DNA of 64,000 bases, from NCBI GenBank assembly GCA_021295955.1, contig JAGWBJ010000003.1, forward strand, positions 1 to 64,000. Direction: 5' to 3'. Position 1 is the first letter of the stretch. Each line of letters starts with the position of its first letter. A program made the translations under genes and the position numbers. This DNA is from Dehalococcoidia bacterium. Lineage in GTDB: Bacteria; Chloroflexota; Dehalococcoidia; Lucifugimonadales; JAGWBF01. The notes beneath the pieces are model-generated. The model worked only from the letters and a program-made list of their open reading frames with translations, ran no database searches and was not told where the DNA came from. Positions 8,271 through 17,071 of the stretch are shown piece after piece.

Positions 8271-9668
8271 CTAACCGGTCGTGGAGTCCTCGGGGTGTCC
8301 TTTGTAATCGGGGTCGTGGTCGACCAGCCAGCCCAGGTCCACCTGGCGGTCCAGCGGGACCGTGCCGGGGGGGCCGCCGCCCACAGGGGCGTCGCCCACC
8401 ACGTCGGCCGCCTTCAGGGCGTCGATCTCGCCGGCAGACAGCCCCAGGACCTGGCGGAGGGCGTAGTCGTTGGCCTCCCCCAACATGGGGGCCGGCCGAC
8501 CGATGCGGGGAGCGGCCTGGGACAGCTTCCAGCCGCGGCCCATGTACTCCCTTGGGCCGATACCGGTCTCCGGGGGATGGGCCGCTGCCTCGAAGAAGCC
8601 TCGGGCGCGGAGGTGTGGGTCCGACATCATGCTGCGGGCGTTGAGCACCGGCCCGGCGGGGATGCCGGCGGCCTGAAGCTCCCGGGCGGCCTCGTACTGT
8701 CCGCGGGGAGATGTCCAGTCGGAGATGACGGCGTCCAGCGCGTCGTGGTTCTCGATGCGGGCCAGGAGGTCGGCGAACCGGGGGTCGGAGGCCAGGGACG
8801 GCCGCCCCAGGACCCTGCACAGGCTCTGCCACTCGGTGTCGTCGCGCACGGCCAGGGTGACCCACTCATCGGGGCCCTTGCAGGGATAACAGCCGTGGGG
8901 CGCCATGGCCGGGTGGCGGTTGCCCGGCCGCCGGCCGCGGCGTCCGTTGAAGGCGAAGTCCAGCAGACCGGCTCCCACGAAGGACACACCCACCTGGTAC
9001 ATGGCGAGATCGATCCAGTTTCCCGCGCCGGTGCGCCGCCGGTGGACCAGGCAGGCCATGACCCCGAACAGGGCTGTCCAGGTGGCCAGAAAATCGGTGT
9101 AGGAGTTGCCGACCTTGTTGGGTACGGAGCCCGGGCCCAGGCGCCCGTTGGCGTCGGGTTCCAGGTATCCCATGAACGCCCCCGTCCCGTGGGTCGGCTC
9201 GAGGGAAGAGGCCATCGCGCCGAAGCTGCTCCACGGGCCGCTGTGTCCGAAGCCGGTGTTGGAGACCATGATGAGGTCGGGCTTGACCGCCTTCAGGTTG
9301 GGATAGTCAAGGCCGAACCTGCGCATCACCCTAGGCGTGAAGTTCTCCAGGACCACGTCGCTGACGGCCACCAGCCTCTTCAGGATGGCGAGGGCCTCTT
9401 CGGAGCGGAAGTCCAGGGTCAGGCTGCGCTTGCCCCGGTTCAGGGTCTGGAAGGTGCCGTTGCGTTCCCACCACCGCTCGCCGGGGTCATTGTCCGGGAA
9501 GGGAGCGTTGGTGAGTCGCGTGGTCTCCATGAACCGGGAGTGGGACGACTCGACCTTGATGACCTCGGCGCCCAGGTCGGCCAGGTAGGCGCCGCAATAG
9601 GGCATGGCGAACACCCGGCTCATGTCGACGACTCGTATGCCCGAGAGGGGTCGGGTCAATGACCTCAC
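8271..9668 (-). CDS. CaiB/BaiF family class III CoA-transferase
   Basis: PLSGIRVVDMSRVFAMPYCGAYLADLGAEVIKVE..., NRGKRSLTLD, VVLENFTPRVMRRFGLDY. Confidence 0.9.
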   Translation of the reverse strand: MRSLTRPLSGIRVVDMSRVFAMPYCGAYLADLGAEVIKVESSHSRFMETTRLTNAPFPDNDPGERWWERNGTFQTLNRGKRSLTLDFRSEEALAILKRLVAVSDVVLENFTPRVMRRFGLDYPNLKAVKPDLIMVSNTGFGHSGPWSSFGAMASSLEPTHGTGAFMGYLEPDANGRLGPGSVPNKVGNSYTDFLATWTALFGVMACLVHRRRTGAGNWIDLAMYQVGVSFVGAGLLDFAFNGRRGRRPGNRHPAMAPHGCYPCKGPDEWVTLAVRDDTEWQSLCRVLGRPSLASDPRFADLLARIENHDALDAVISDWTSPRGQYEAARELQAAGIPAGPVLNARSMMSDPHLRARGFFEAAAHPPETGIGPREYMGRGWKLSQAAPRIGRPAPMLGEANDYALRQVLGLSAGEIDALKAADVVGDAPVGGGPPGTVPLDRQVDLGWLVDHDPDYKGHPEDSTTG

Positions 9669-9674
9669 CCCCTG

Positions 9675-9697
9675 CCCCTCTCCCAGGGGGAGAGGGG
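9675..9697. repeat. GC-rich hairpin CCCCTCTCCC-AGG-GGGAGAGGGG
   Basis: 10-bp perfect inverted repeat with 3-nt loop in the intergenic gap. Confidence 0.5.
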
Positions 9698-9755
9698 AGT
9701 CCGGTCCCAGGGGGACAGGAGGGCTGGAGGTGTTGGGGGACGGTCCGGGAGCACT

Positions 9756-10946
9756 CTAGATGACCCCCAGGCCTCGGAGGGAGGCCAGGTCCTCGGCCGA
9801 GTAGCCGAGGCCCCCAAGGACCTCGGTGTTGTGCTCACCCAGGAGCGGGGCGGCCCGGCGCACTTGGAAACCTCCCTGGAGGAAACGGGGGCCGCCGCCG
9901 GGATACCGGGCGGCCCCGGCTGCGGGGTGGTCCACCTGGGCGAAGAATTCCCTCTCGGCCAGGTGCGGGCAGTCGTACAGGTCTCCGGCGTCCTGGGCCA
10001 TTCCGAAGACCAGGCGGCTCTCACCAGAGGCCTGGAAGAGGGGATGGCGCTCCCAGTGGGACAGGCCCTCTATGAGGAGGCCCTTCAGCTCCTCGCCGTG
10101 CTCGATGCGTCCGGCGCCGGTGGAGAACCGGTCGTCGTGCAGGGCCTCCAGGCCTATGAGACCGGCCACGGTGGACCAGGGCTGGGAGCCCTGGACTGAG
10201 GGGACCACGTAGCCGTCCTTGGCTGGCATCAGCTCTTCGAACCCCGAGCCCGCCACCGCACGGCGGCCCTTGATGGCCCCCATGTAGCTGTAGTAGGGCA
10301 CGGCCTGGACCAGGTGGGTGGCCAGGCACTCCATGACGGATACGTCCACGTGCTGTCCCGCGCCGGTGGACAGGCGCTGGAACAGGGCCACCAGGGACGC
10401 GGCGGCCGCGTTGGCCCCGGCGACGTAGAGGGACTGGTCCAGGGCGTTGCGCAGGGGCTCCCGGTCCGAGTCGCCCGAGTGGTACATCATGCCGCTCAGG
10501 GCGCAGGTGACGATGTCCGTGGCCTGCCGGTCGCGATAGGGACCGGTCTGCCCGAAGGGCGTTATCGCCGTCACCACCAGCCCGGGGTTGGCCTCCGACA
10601 GGGTCGCGTAGTCCAACCCCATGGATGCCGCCTGGGAGGGAGGGTGGTTGTGCACCAGGACGTCGGTCTCAGCCGCGAGGTCCACCAGGACCTTCTTGCC
10701 CGTTTCACAGCCCACGTCGAGGGTGATGCCGCGCTTGTTGGTGTTCAGGTAAAGGAAGTGGATGCTCTTCTCCGGGTGGGGCACGTCTCCGGCGAAGGGG
10801 CCGGTCCTGCGGGCCGTGTCTCCCGAGGGGGGCTCGACCTTGATTACGTCGGCGCCGTAGTCGGCCAGCAGCTTGGAGCAGAAGGGACCCGAGACGTGGT
10901 GGCCCAGGTCCAGCACCCGGATCCCCTCCAGCACGCCTCCGGGCAT
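9756..10946 (-). CDS. CaiB/BaiF family class III CoA-transferase
   Basis: LEGIRVLDLGHHVSGPFCSKLLADYGADVIKVEPPSGD, NTNKRGITLD. Confidence 0.9.
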   Translation of the reverse strand: MPGGVLEGIRVLDLGHHVSGPFCSKLLADYGADVIKVEPPSGDTARRTGPFAGDVPHPEKSIHFLYLNTNKRGITLDVGCETGKKVLVDLAAETDVLVHNHPPSQAASMGLDYATLSEANPGLVVTAITPFGQTGPYRDRQATDIVTCALSGMMYHSGDSDREPLRNALDQSLYVAGANAAAASLVALFQRLSTGAGQHVDVSVMECLATHLVQAVPYYSYMGAIKGRRAVAGSGFEELMPAKDGYVVPSVQGSQPWSTVAGLIGLEALHDDRFSTGAGRIEHGEELKGLLIEGLSHWERHPLFQASGESRLVFGMAQDAGDLYDCPHLAEREFFAQVDHPAAGAARYPGGGPRFLQGGFQVRRAAPLLGEHNTEVLGGLGYSAEDLASLRGLGVI

Positions 10947-12014
10947 CTACTCCTCCTCGTCCCAGACGAGGGGGAGGGTCTGCCCCTTCCTGGGCAGGAC
11001 GATGGTGGCCCAGCCGTTGGCCGTACGCTCGCCGCGGTTGTTGGTGAGCTGTACGTCGCAGTCGACGTACCCGAAGCCGTCTCTCTCGCGCTTGCCGGTC
11101 ACGGTCCCCGAGGCCGTGAGCACGTCGCCTGGGTAGTCCATGCCTCTGTGCTCGACGTAGAAGCGCTTGAACCAGCCCCCGTCTCCGGCGAACCCGATGC
11201 AGAGCTGGCCCAGGAACTGGTTCTTCAGGGAGCCGTTGACCACCACGTTGGCCATGCCCTGGCGCATCTGGGCGAAGGGCAGGTCCCAGTGGATGCGGGC
11301 GTAGTTGCCGTTGGCGGCCGCCCAGCGCACCAGGTGGGTGGTGGTCATGGGGCCCTTGACCACCGGAGGGAGGGCGTCTCCCACCCGCACGTCCTCGAAG
11401 GACCGCTGGGGGTCTCGCCTCGCCTGGGGGCGGTCGATGGGCCGGTCGGAGTCGGGGGGAGATATCCGCACCGTCTCCAGGTGGTCCCGGGCGTTCACGA
11501 CCTGGTCGGGGCGTTCGCCCTTGGGGAGGGCTCGGTGTATGCTGACGTGCCTGTCGGTATTGACGACCTCGTCCTTCTGGTTGGTCTGCACCTCGCGGCG
11601 CACCACGAAGACCAGGGCCCCGGAGCGCCCCTGCTTTTCGTAGATGTCCATGATGCGAAAGTGCCGGGTGATCCAGTCTCCCGCGTATGCGGGCCGGAGG
11701 AACTGCCAGTCGCTGCCACCGTTGAGGCCGTAGCTGTTGAAGGGCAAGGGCACCTGGAAGTGGGACTCCTGGCCCGCGCCGAAGAACCCAATGGGCGGGG
11801 CGATGTCCTTCCACGTGGCCAGGGGCGGGCACAGGATGCCGCCGAACCGGGAGCTGGCGGCGTACGCGGCGTCGACGTAAAGGGCGTTGGCGTCCTCGGT
11901 GGCGTCCGCCAGGTCGTAGCACATCTCCTCGGTTATGGGAAAGCGGTTCCGCTGGGGGGCGGTCTCGTGCCCGATCAGCGCCTGGACTTGGGGAGTGATT
12001 AGTGTATCCGCCAT
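10947..12014 (-). CDS. MaoC-like / FAS1-like dehydratase domain protein
   Basis: Hot-dog-type protein; FEDVRVGDALPPVVKGPMTTTHLVRWAAANGNYARIHWDLPFA; start trimmed to MADTLITPQ. Confidence 0.75.
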   Translation of the reverse strand: MADTLITPQVQALIGHETAPQRNRFPITEEMCYDLADATEDANALYVDAAYAASSRFGGILCPPLATWKDIAPPIGFFGAGQESHFQVPLPFNSYGLNGGSDWQFLRPAYAGDWITRHFRIMDIYEKQGRSGALVFVVRREVQTNQKDEVVNTDRHVSIHRALPKGERPDQVVNARDHLETVRISPPDSDRPIDRPQARRDPQRSFEDVRVGDALPPVVKGPMTTTHLVRWAAANGNYARIHWDLPFAQMRQGMANVVVNGSLKNQFLGQLCIGFAGDGGWFKRFYVEHRGMDYPGDVLTASGTVTGKRERDGFGYVDCDVQLTNNRGERTANGWATIVLPRKGQTLPLVWDEEE

Positions 12015-12109
12015 AGCTGCGCACCCCGCTGGTGGGTCGTGGGTCCGGGAGTGGGGAGAGTGTAGCACCGGCCCTTGGGACCGTCAAGGCGAGACGGCGC
12101 TGCCCCCTC

Positions 12110-13513
12110 TCACGCGGTGGGCGGTCTCATGGTGTGCCAGGGCGTGGCCTGCTCGTAGGCGTGGGCCACGCGCAGCACCGTCTCCTCGTCGAAGGGCCTT
12201 CCACCTATCTGGAAGCCGATGGGCAGGCCCGACCCGGTGAACCCGCAATTGATGGACAGGGCGGGGCATCCGGCCAGGTTGAAGGGGCGGGTGAGCACCA
12301 AGGTCTGGCCAGCGGCCATCTCCTTGCTGGTGATCACGGGGTCGTCTCCCACCAGCGGCGCCGCCGTCTTGGCTGTGGGCATCACCAGAACGTCGTACTT
12401 GTCCAGGGCCTCGAGCACCTGTTGGCGGACCAGGGTGCGCAGCTTCTGCACCTTGTAGTAGGCCTGGGCGGGCATGACGCCGGCGGTGAGGAGACCGGTC
12501 CGGTTGGAGCGTCCGAACTGCTGCAGCCCGGTCCTGAGGCGTTCCCGGTGGTAGACGGACGCCTCGGTGTTTATCAGCACCTGGGCCATGGTCCCGGTAT
12601 CCCTGCCCAGGGGAAGGGAGTGCTCCTCGACGGTGGCGCCAAGCTGTCCCAGGGTCTCCGAGGCCTTCTGGACGGCGGCGGTTACCTCGGGGTCCACCTG
12701 GTCCCACCGGGTCAGGTTGGCCACCAGGCCGACACGCATGCCCTCGATGTTGCCGGTCAGGGCCGCGGTGTAGTCGGGCACGGGGACGTCCCAGGTGTAG
12801 GGGTCCCTGGGGTCGTGGCCGGCGATGGCGCCCAGGGTGATGGCTGCGTCGGATACCGTGCGGGAGATAGGCCCCACCTGGTCCATGGACCAGGAGCCGG
12901 GCATGAGACCGTAGCGGCTGACGCGGCCCCAGCTTGGCCGCAGGCCCACCACGCCGCACCAGGCCGCGGGCCGCCGGATGGAGCCGCCGGTGTCCTCGCC
13001 CAGGGAGGTGGCGCACAGGAACGCCGCGGTGGCCGAGGCGGAGCCCATGCTGGAGCCGCCCGTGAACCTGTCCAGGTCCCAGGGGTTCCGTCCGAAGGCA
13101 AAACGCTGGGCTCCGCCTATGGCGAACTCGGTGAGGTTGGTCTTGCCCAGGAGGATGCCGCCGGCGGCCTTCAGGTTGGCTATCGGCGTCGAGTCTTCCT
13201 CGGGAAAGAAGTCGGCGAAGAAGGTGGAGCCCCCGGTGGTGCGTACCCCCTTGGTCCACATCTGGTCTTTGACGGCCACCGGAATTCCGTGCATGGGGCC
13301 CCGGTAACGGCCCGAGGCTATCTCCCGCTCCGCCTCCTGGGCCGCCGCCAGGGCATCCTTTCGGCACACGGTCAGGTAGGCGTTGAACCGGTGGTCCAGG
13401 TCGTCGATGCGGTCCAGGTAGGACTCCAGCGCTTCGATGGGGGACACGTCTCTATCGCGTATGGCCTGGGAGAGCTGGGTGGCGGACAGAAAAGGGATGT
13501 CGGCTCGCTCCAC
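12110..13513 (-). CDS. Amidase (amidase signature family, GatA-like)
   Basis: GIPVAVKDQMWTKGVRTTGGS, LGKTNLTEFAIGG, GGSSMGSASATAAFLCATSLGEDTGGSIRRPAAWCGVVGLRPSWGRVSRYG. Confidence 0.93.
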   Translation of the reverse strand: MERADIPFLSATQLSQAIRDRDVSPIEALESYLDRIDDLDHRFNAYLTVCRKDALAAAQEAEREIASGRYRGPMHGIPVAVKDQMWTKGVRTTGGSTFFADFFPEEDSTPIANLKAAGGILLGKTNLTEFAIGGAQRFAFGRNPWDLDRFTGGSSMGSASATAAFLCATSLGEDTGGSIRRPAAWCGVVGLRPSWGRVSRYGLMPGSWSMDQVGPISRTVSDAAITLGAIAGHDPRDPYTWDVPVPDYTAALTGNIEGMRVGLVANLTRWDQVDPEVTAAVQKASETLGQLGATVEEHSLPLGRDTGTMAQVLINTEASVYHRERLRTGLQQFGRSNRTGLLTAGVMPAQAYYKVQKLRTLVRQQVLEALDKYDVLVMPTAKTAAPLVGDDPVITSKEMAAGQTLVLTRPFNLAGCPALSINCGFTGSGLPIGFQIGGRPFDEETVLRVAHAYEQATPWHTMRPPTA

Positions 13514-13579
13514 GGTGGCTCCCTTCCTCTCTGGGCTGACGACGGTCTGTGGTGACGACGGTTTATGGTGACGATGGTA

Positions 13580-13608
13580 GTGTAGTGTCGGGCGCCGCGA
13601 GCGTCAAC
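13580..13608 (-). promoter_or_regulatory. Sigma70-type promoter for the amidase gene
   Basis: rc: TTGACG-17 nt-TACACT. Confidence 0.45.
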
Positions 13609-13740
13609 AGCCGCGGGGCCGGATGGGGCGTGGCACGCCCGGCGCGTACCCACTGGCGGCGCCGGAACCGGGGTGGTAAACTGCCCGCACATAGCTGGAG
13701 TGCCAAGCATCGCCGGGAAAACGGCCAGCAACTCTCCCTT

Positions 13741-13814
13741 TCGTCACTCCCGCGAACGCGCGAGTCCAGGACTCACCCCTGGATTCCGGCTCAGGGGCCG
13801 GAATGACGGTGGGG
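13741..13814. repeat. Dispersed repeat copy (tggattccggctc-ggggccggaatgacgg family)
   Basis: CCCTGGATTCCGGCTCAGGGGCCGGAATGACGG; related copies near 18175-18210 and, inverted, 51490-51523. Confidence 0.6.
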
Positions 13815-13838
13815 AGGAATTCCGATGTGGAGGGGCCC

Positions 13839-14219
13839 TTGACCGCCCAGGAAACAGCGCTGATCGTCACCAGGAACCTGTTCTTCGTGCCCCGAGTCGA
13901 GAACGCCGCGTCGGCGTCCGAGCTGGAAGTGGTACAGGTGGCTTCGGAGGCCGCGTTCCATCGCGAGATGGATGCCAGGCATGTGCCGTTGGTCCTCGTG
14001 GACCTGGAGATCGAGCGGGAGACCTGGACGGCCATCGTTCAGGGTATTGTGCAAGACGGGCACAAGGGGCCGAGGGTCGTAGCCTATGGGCCCCACTCGG
14101 AGGTCGCCCTGCTGGCGGAGGCCAGGAGCGCCGGGTGCCATGCCGTCCTGATCAAGGGAGAGTTCGACCGCCGGCTCAACGAGCTCATGGAGACCCGGGG
14201 CGCCGGCTTCGGTGAGTAG
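13839..14219 (+). CDS. Hypothetical protein, receiver-like fold
   Basis: TTG start proposed with GTGGAGG just upstream; the ATG at 13803 lies inside the dispersed repeat. Confidence 0.5.
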   Translation: MTAQETALIVTRNLFFVPRVENAASASELEVVQVASEAAFHREMDARHVPLVLVDLEIERETWTAIVQGIVQDGHKGPRVVAYGPHSEVALLAEARSAGCHAVLIKGEFDRRLNELMETRGAGFGE

Positions 14220-14897
14220 TTGCTCCTCATAGCCAAAGTCCTGCTCGCGGTCACGATCCTGTACAACGTCGCAGAGGGTGTCCTCGCGCTGTTGGCGGGT
14301 ATCGGCGCGGGCAGCGTCGCGCTGGTGGCGTTCGGAGCGGACAGCTACATCGAGACGGCCGCGGCCTCCGTCGTGCTGTGGAGGCTGGGGATAGCTGACC
14401 CGGAGCGCGGGGAGGTGGTGGAGCGGTGGGCCGTACGGTTCATAGGCTTTACTTTCCTGGCGCTGTCGGCAGCCATCGTCTTCCAGGCCGCTTGGGTCAT
14501 CGGGCAGAGGAGCGGCGCCGAGGAGTCCCTGGTGGGCATCGGGATTGCCGTCGCCTCGGTGGTGATCATGCCAGGGCTGGCCTTTTGGAAGCTGCGGGTA
14601 GCGGCGAAGGGTGACCTGAAGTCTCTCGCCAGTGAGGCTAAGGAGACCCTCGCCTGCACCTACCTCTCGGGTACCCTGCTGATCGGCCTGGTCGCCAACG
14701 CCGCGTTGGGGTGGTGGTGGCTGGACGCCGTGACGGCGCTGCTGCTGCTCCCGTGGCTCCTCCGCGAGGGCGTGGAGTGCATGCGGGGCGAGGAGTGCGA
14801 GGCGGGCCCCCAGCTATGCTATTGCCGGGGCTGCCTCTTCGGGCTCAGGATCTGCAGGCCCTGCCGGTCCTGCAGGGTCGCCTGCTGCCCCGCCTGA
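14220..14897 (+). CDS. Cation-efflux-like (CDF-type) membrane protein with Cys-rich C-terminal tail
   Basis: Multiple TM segments; FGADSYIETAAASVVLWRL resembles the CDF TM2 region; tail CEAGPQLCYCRGCLFGLRICRPCRSCRVACCPA. Confidence 0.65.
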   Translation: MLLIAKVLLAVTILYNVAEGVLALLAGIGAGSVALVAFGADSYIETAAASVVLWRLGIADPERGEVVERWAVRFIGFTFLALSAAIVFQAAWVIGQRSGAEESLVGIGIAVASVVIMPGLAFWKLRVAAKGDLKSLASEAKETLACTYLSGTLLIGLVANAALGWWWLDAVTALLLLPWLLREGVECMRGEECEAGPQLCYCRGCLFGLRICRPCRSCRVACCPA

Positions 14898-14903
14898 AAG
14901 CTA

Positions 14904-15221
14904 CTATTTCCACTCCGAGTCCGGGGGCCATATGTTGTGGCTGCCCCGGGCCGCTCCCTGTATCCCCTCTTCCCGCCAGTCCTTGACGGTGTCCCGCCAC
15001 TTGATGAAGTGAGGGGCCTCTGTGTGGGCCTGGAAGGCGGCCTCGTCGGTGTACACCTCGTACAACCATATCCGGTTGGGGTCGCCGGCGTCCTGGACCA
15101 CGTCGAACCGCAGGCAGCCGGGCTCGTTCGACACCGAGCCGCGGGCGTCGTCCAGCATGGCCGCGATGAACTCATCCCTGTGGCCGTCCTTGATCTGGAT
15201 GGGCGCTATGATGACGTACAT
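14904..15221 (-). CDS. Putative quinol monooxygenase (ABM domain)
   Basis: MYVIIAPIQIKDGHRDEFIAAMLDDARGSVSNEPGCLRFDVVQDAGDPNRIWLYEVYTDEAAFQAHTEAPHFIKW. Confidence 0.85.
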   Translation of the reverse strand: MYVIIAPIQIKDGHRDEFIAAMLDDARGSVSNEPGCLRFDVVQDAGDPNRIWLYEVYTDEAAFQAHTEAPHFIKWRDTVKDWREEGIQGAARGSHNIWPPDSEWK

Positions 15222-15353
15222 GGAGTCTCCTTACCGTTGGCGATAGCCCGTTGGCAATAGACAGGCCTCCGCCCCCTCGGGCGGTCGGGCGCAGGCTCGG
15301 TGGCGATCCCGTTTGGGGGCCCCGGTAAGGGACCCCTCTATCCTCCCGGGGGG

Positions 15354-15704
15354 CTAGATGCGCTCCAGGAGCACGTGACGGCGGTCCCGGGTGTAGGGAC
15401 GGACCTCGGCGGGCCAGCGGCCGTCCTCCACGGCTTCGGCGAAGGTGTCGCTGGTCAGGACCTCGGGGCTCTCGATCTCGTAGAGGGCGTGGTACCTGGG
15501 CTCGCCGGGGTACTCTATGGTCTTGGTCTCTCCGGCCAGGCGCAGCCTCAGCTCCCGCTTGGAGAACCGGGCCACGGATATCACCCCGGGGACCTTCTCC
15601 AGGTAGGGGACGTGCTCCTTGTCGTACACCTCGTTGAACAGGGCGTCCTTTTCGGCGTCTACGTTCATGGTGGCGATGAACAGGTACTTTCCGGGCATAG
15701 CCAT
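15354..15704 (-). CDS. EthD/ABM-like small protein
   Basis: MAMPGKYLFIATMNVDAEKDALFNEVYDKEHVPYLEKVPGVISVARF...; dimeric alpha-beta barrel-like. Confidence 0.6.
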   Translation of the reverse strand: MAMPGKYLFIATMNVDAEKDALFNEVYDKEHVPYLEKVPGVISVARFSKRELRLRLAGETKTIEYPGEPRYHALYEIESPEVLTSDTFAEAVEDGRWPAEVRPYTRDRRHVLLERI

Positions 15705-15709
15705 GGCGT

Positions 15710-16444
15710 CTAACCTCCTCTTTTCTTGCCGGTCTTCTCCTCGAAGAGCTGCCAGGTACGTTCGTTGAAGGGGTAGTACTTGCCGGGCGAGCACTGCTCC
15801 ACGGCAAGCTGGGCCTTGATGACCTCCTCCACCTCCTCGCGCTCGTGGGCTATCCTGATCACCTCGCCGACCATGGAGCGGGGCACCACGACGGCGCCGT
15901 CGTCGTCGCCGACTACGGCGTCGCCCGGGCGCACCAGGACGCCGCCGCACTGGATGGCGTCGTTGACCTGCCAGGGCCAGAAGTCCGAAGGGCCCTGTTT
16001 GGCCGTGGTGCTGGCGGAGTAGACGGGGAAGCCGTACTCCTTCAGGGCCACGCTGTCCCTGACCCCGCCGTCGGTGACCAGACCGCCGATCTGCCGCTGC
16101 CACAGACGCATGAACTTGATGTCTCCGCCCACGGAGCTGTACTTCCAGCCCATGGCGTCGATGACCAGGACCTCTCCGGGTCCGCACATCTCGAAGGCGA
16201 CGTACTCGGCGGACTCCACGCCCTTGGGCTTGTCGCGGAAGAGGTCCGGCCGGTGGGGGACGAACCGCAGGGTCACGGCGCGCCCGGCCATGCTCTGGCC
16301 CAACTGCAACGGCCGCGCCCCCTGGATGTAGGTGGAGGGCCACTCCTTCACCCATAGCGCGTCGATGAGGGTCTGGGTGGGGATCTGCCGAAGCACCTGG
16401 ATGGTCTCGTCGGCTATGGACGCTTCATCGGTCATGGGGGTCAT
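15710..16444 (-). CDS. RraA family protein (HMG/CHA aldolase-like)
   Basis: LRFVPHRPDL..., VLVIDAMG, GGLVTDGGVRDSVALKEYGFPVYS, VRPGDAVVGDDDGAVVVPRSM. Confidence 0.85.
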   Translation of the reverse strand: MTPMTDEASIADETIQVLRQIPTQTLIDALWVKEWPSTYIQGARPLQLGQSMAGRAVTLRFVPHRPDLFRDKPKGVESAEYVAFEMCGPGEVLVIDAMGWKYSSVGGDIKFMRLWQRQIGGLVTDGGVRDSVALKEYGFPVYSASTTAKQGPSDFWPWQVNDAIQCGGVLVRPGDAVVGDDDGAVVVPRSMVGEVIRIAHEREEVEEVIKAQLAVEQCSPGKYYPFNERTWQLFEEKTGKKRGG

Positions 16445-16501
16445 GGGGCACCTCCCACCGGATTCAGTGGCCGTGTCGGCGTGGACCGGTAGCGGTCGGG
16501 G

Positions 16502-16921
16502 CTAGATGTTCATCGCCTCGAGGCCGACCCGCGCCAGATTCTCGTCGTCCTGGCCGTCGGGGTAGCCGCCGACGCCGATGCCGCCCATGATGACACCGTC
16601 CTTGGAGCGGACCACGACGCCGCCCTGGTTGGGGGTCAGCATGTGGTCTCCCATGTCGCTGATGCTCCTGCCCTGGCTCCGCAGCCCCTCGCCGTGGGCG
16701 CCGGAGTCGGCCCCCATGGTGGCGCAGGTGTAGGCCTTGCGCAGGGCGTGGCGCCGGCTGAACATCCTGAGGTTGTCCATCTTGGCGTAAGCGATGAGGT
16801 TGCCCGTGTCGTCGACGATGGCCATGGCCACCGGGGCGCCCGGGGGCTCGCTTGCCTTGTCGGACATAGCCTTGATGGCGGCTTGGGCTTGGGCGAAGGT
16901 TATGAAGGGCCTCTCAGACAT
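16502..16921 (-). CDS. GlcG/HbpS family heme-binding-like protein (DUF336)
   Basis: AQAAIKAMSDKASEPPGAPVAMAIVDDTGNLIAYAKMD..., GGVVVRSKDGVIMGGIGVGGYPDGQDDENLARVGLEAM. Confidence 0.85.
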   Translation of the reverse strand: MSERPFITFAQAQAAIKAMSDKASEPPGAPVAMAIVDDTGNLIAYAKMDNLRMFSRRHALRKAYTCATMGADSGAHGEGLRSQGRSISDMGDHMLTPNQGGVVVRSKDGVIMGGIGVGGYPDGQDDENLARVGLEAMNI

Positions 16922-16991
16922 ATCTGCCTCCTGCTGAAGATGCCCATATGTTAACCGAGCCGGGGTGATGCCACAAGGCCGGCCGCCCCGG

Positions 16992-17020
16992 TTGACACCC
17001 TGTGGGTCGGGTCCTATACT
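16992..17020 (+). promoter_or_regulatory. Sigma70-type promoter
   Basis: TTGACA-17 nt-TATACT upstream of 17072. Confidence 0.7.
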
Positions 17021-17071
17021 CCCGGCATTCCTGGAACCTGCCCGCCAGCCAGCTAGACGAGGGGGAACGCG

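Noticed and set aside
7180-8865. 561-aa minus-strand ORF
   Set aside because: Out-of-frame same-strand read through the dehydrogenase and CoA-transferase; Pro/Arg/Gly-rich
9675-9697. Hairpin as an intrinsic terminator
   Set aside because: No T-tract on either strand and located inside a co-oriented gene run; recorded as a repeat/hairpin instead
10314-12002. 562-aa plus-strand ORF
   Set aside because: Antisense to the CoA-transferase and MaoC-like genes; composition typical of a codon-shadow ORF
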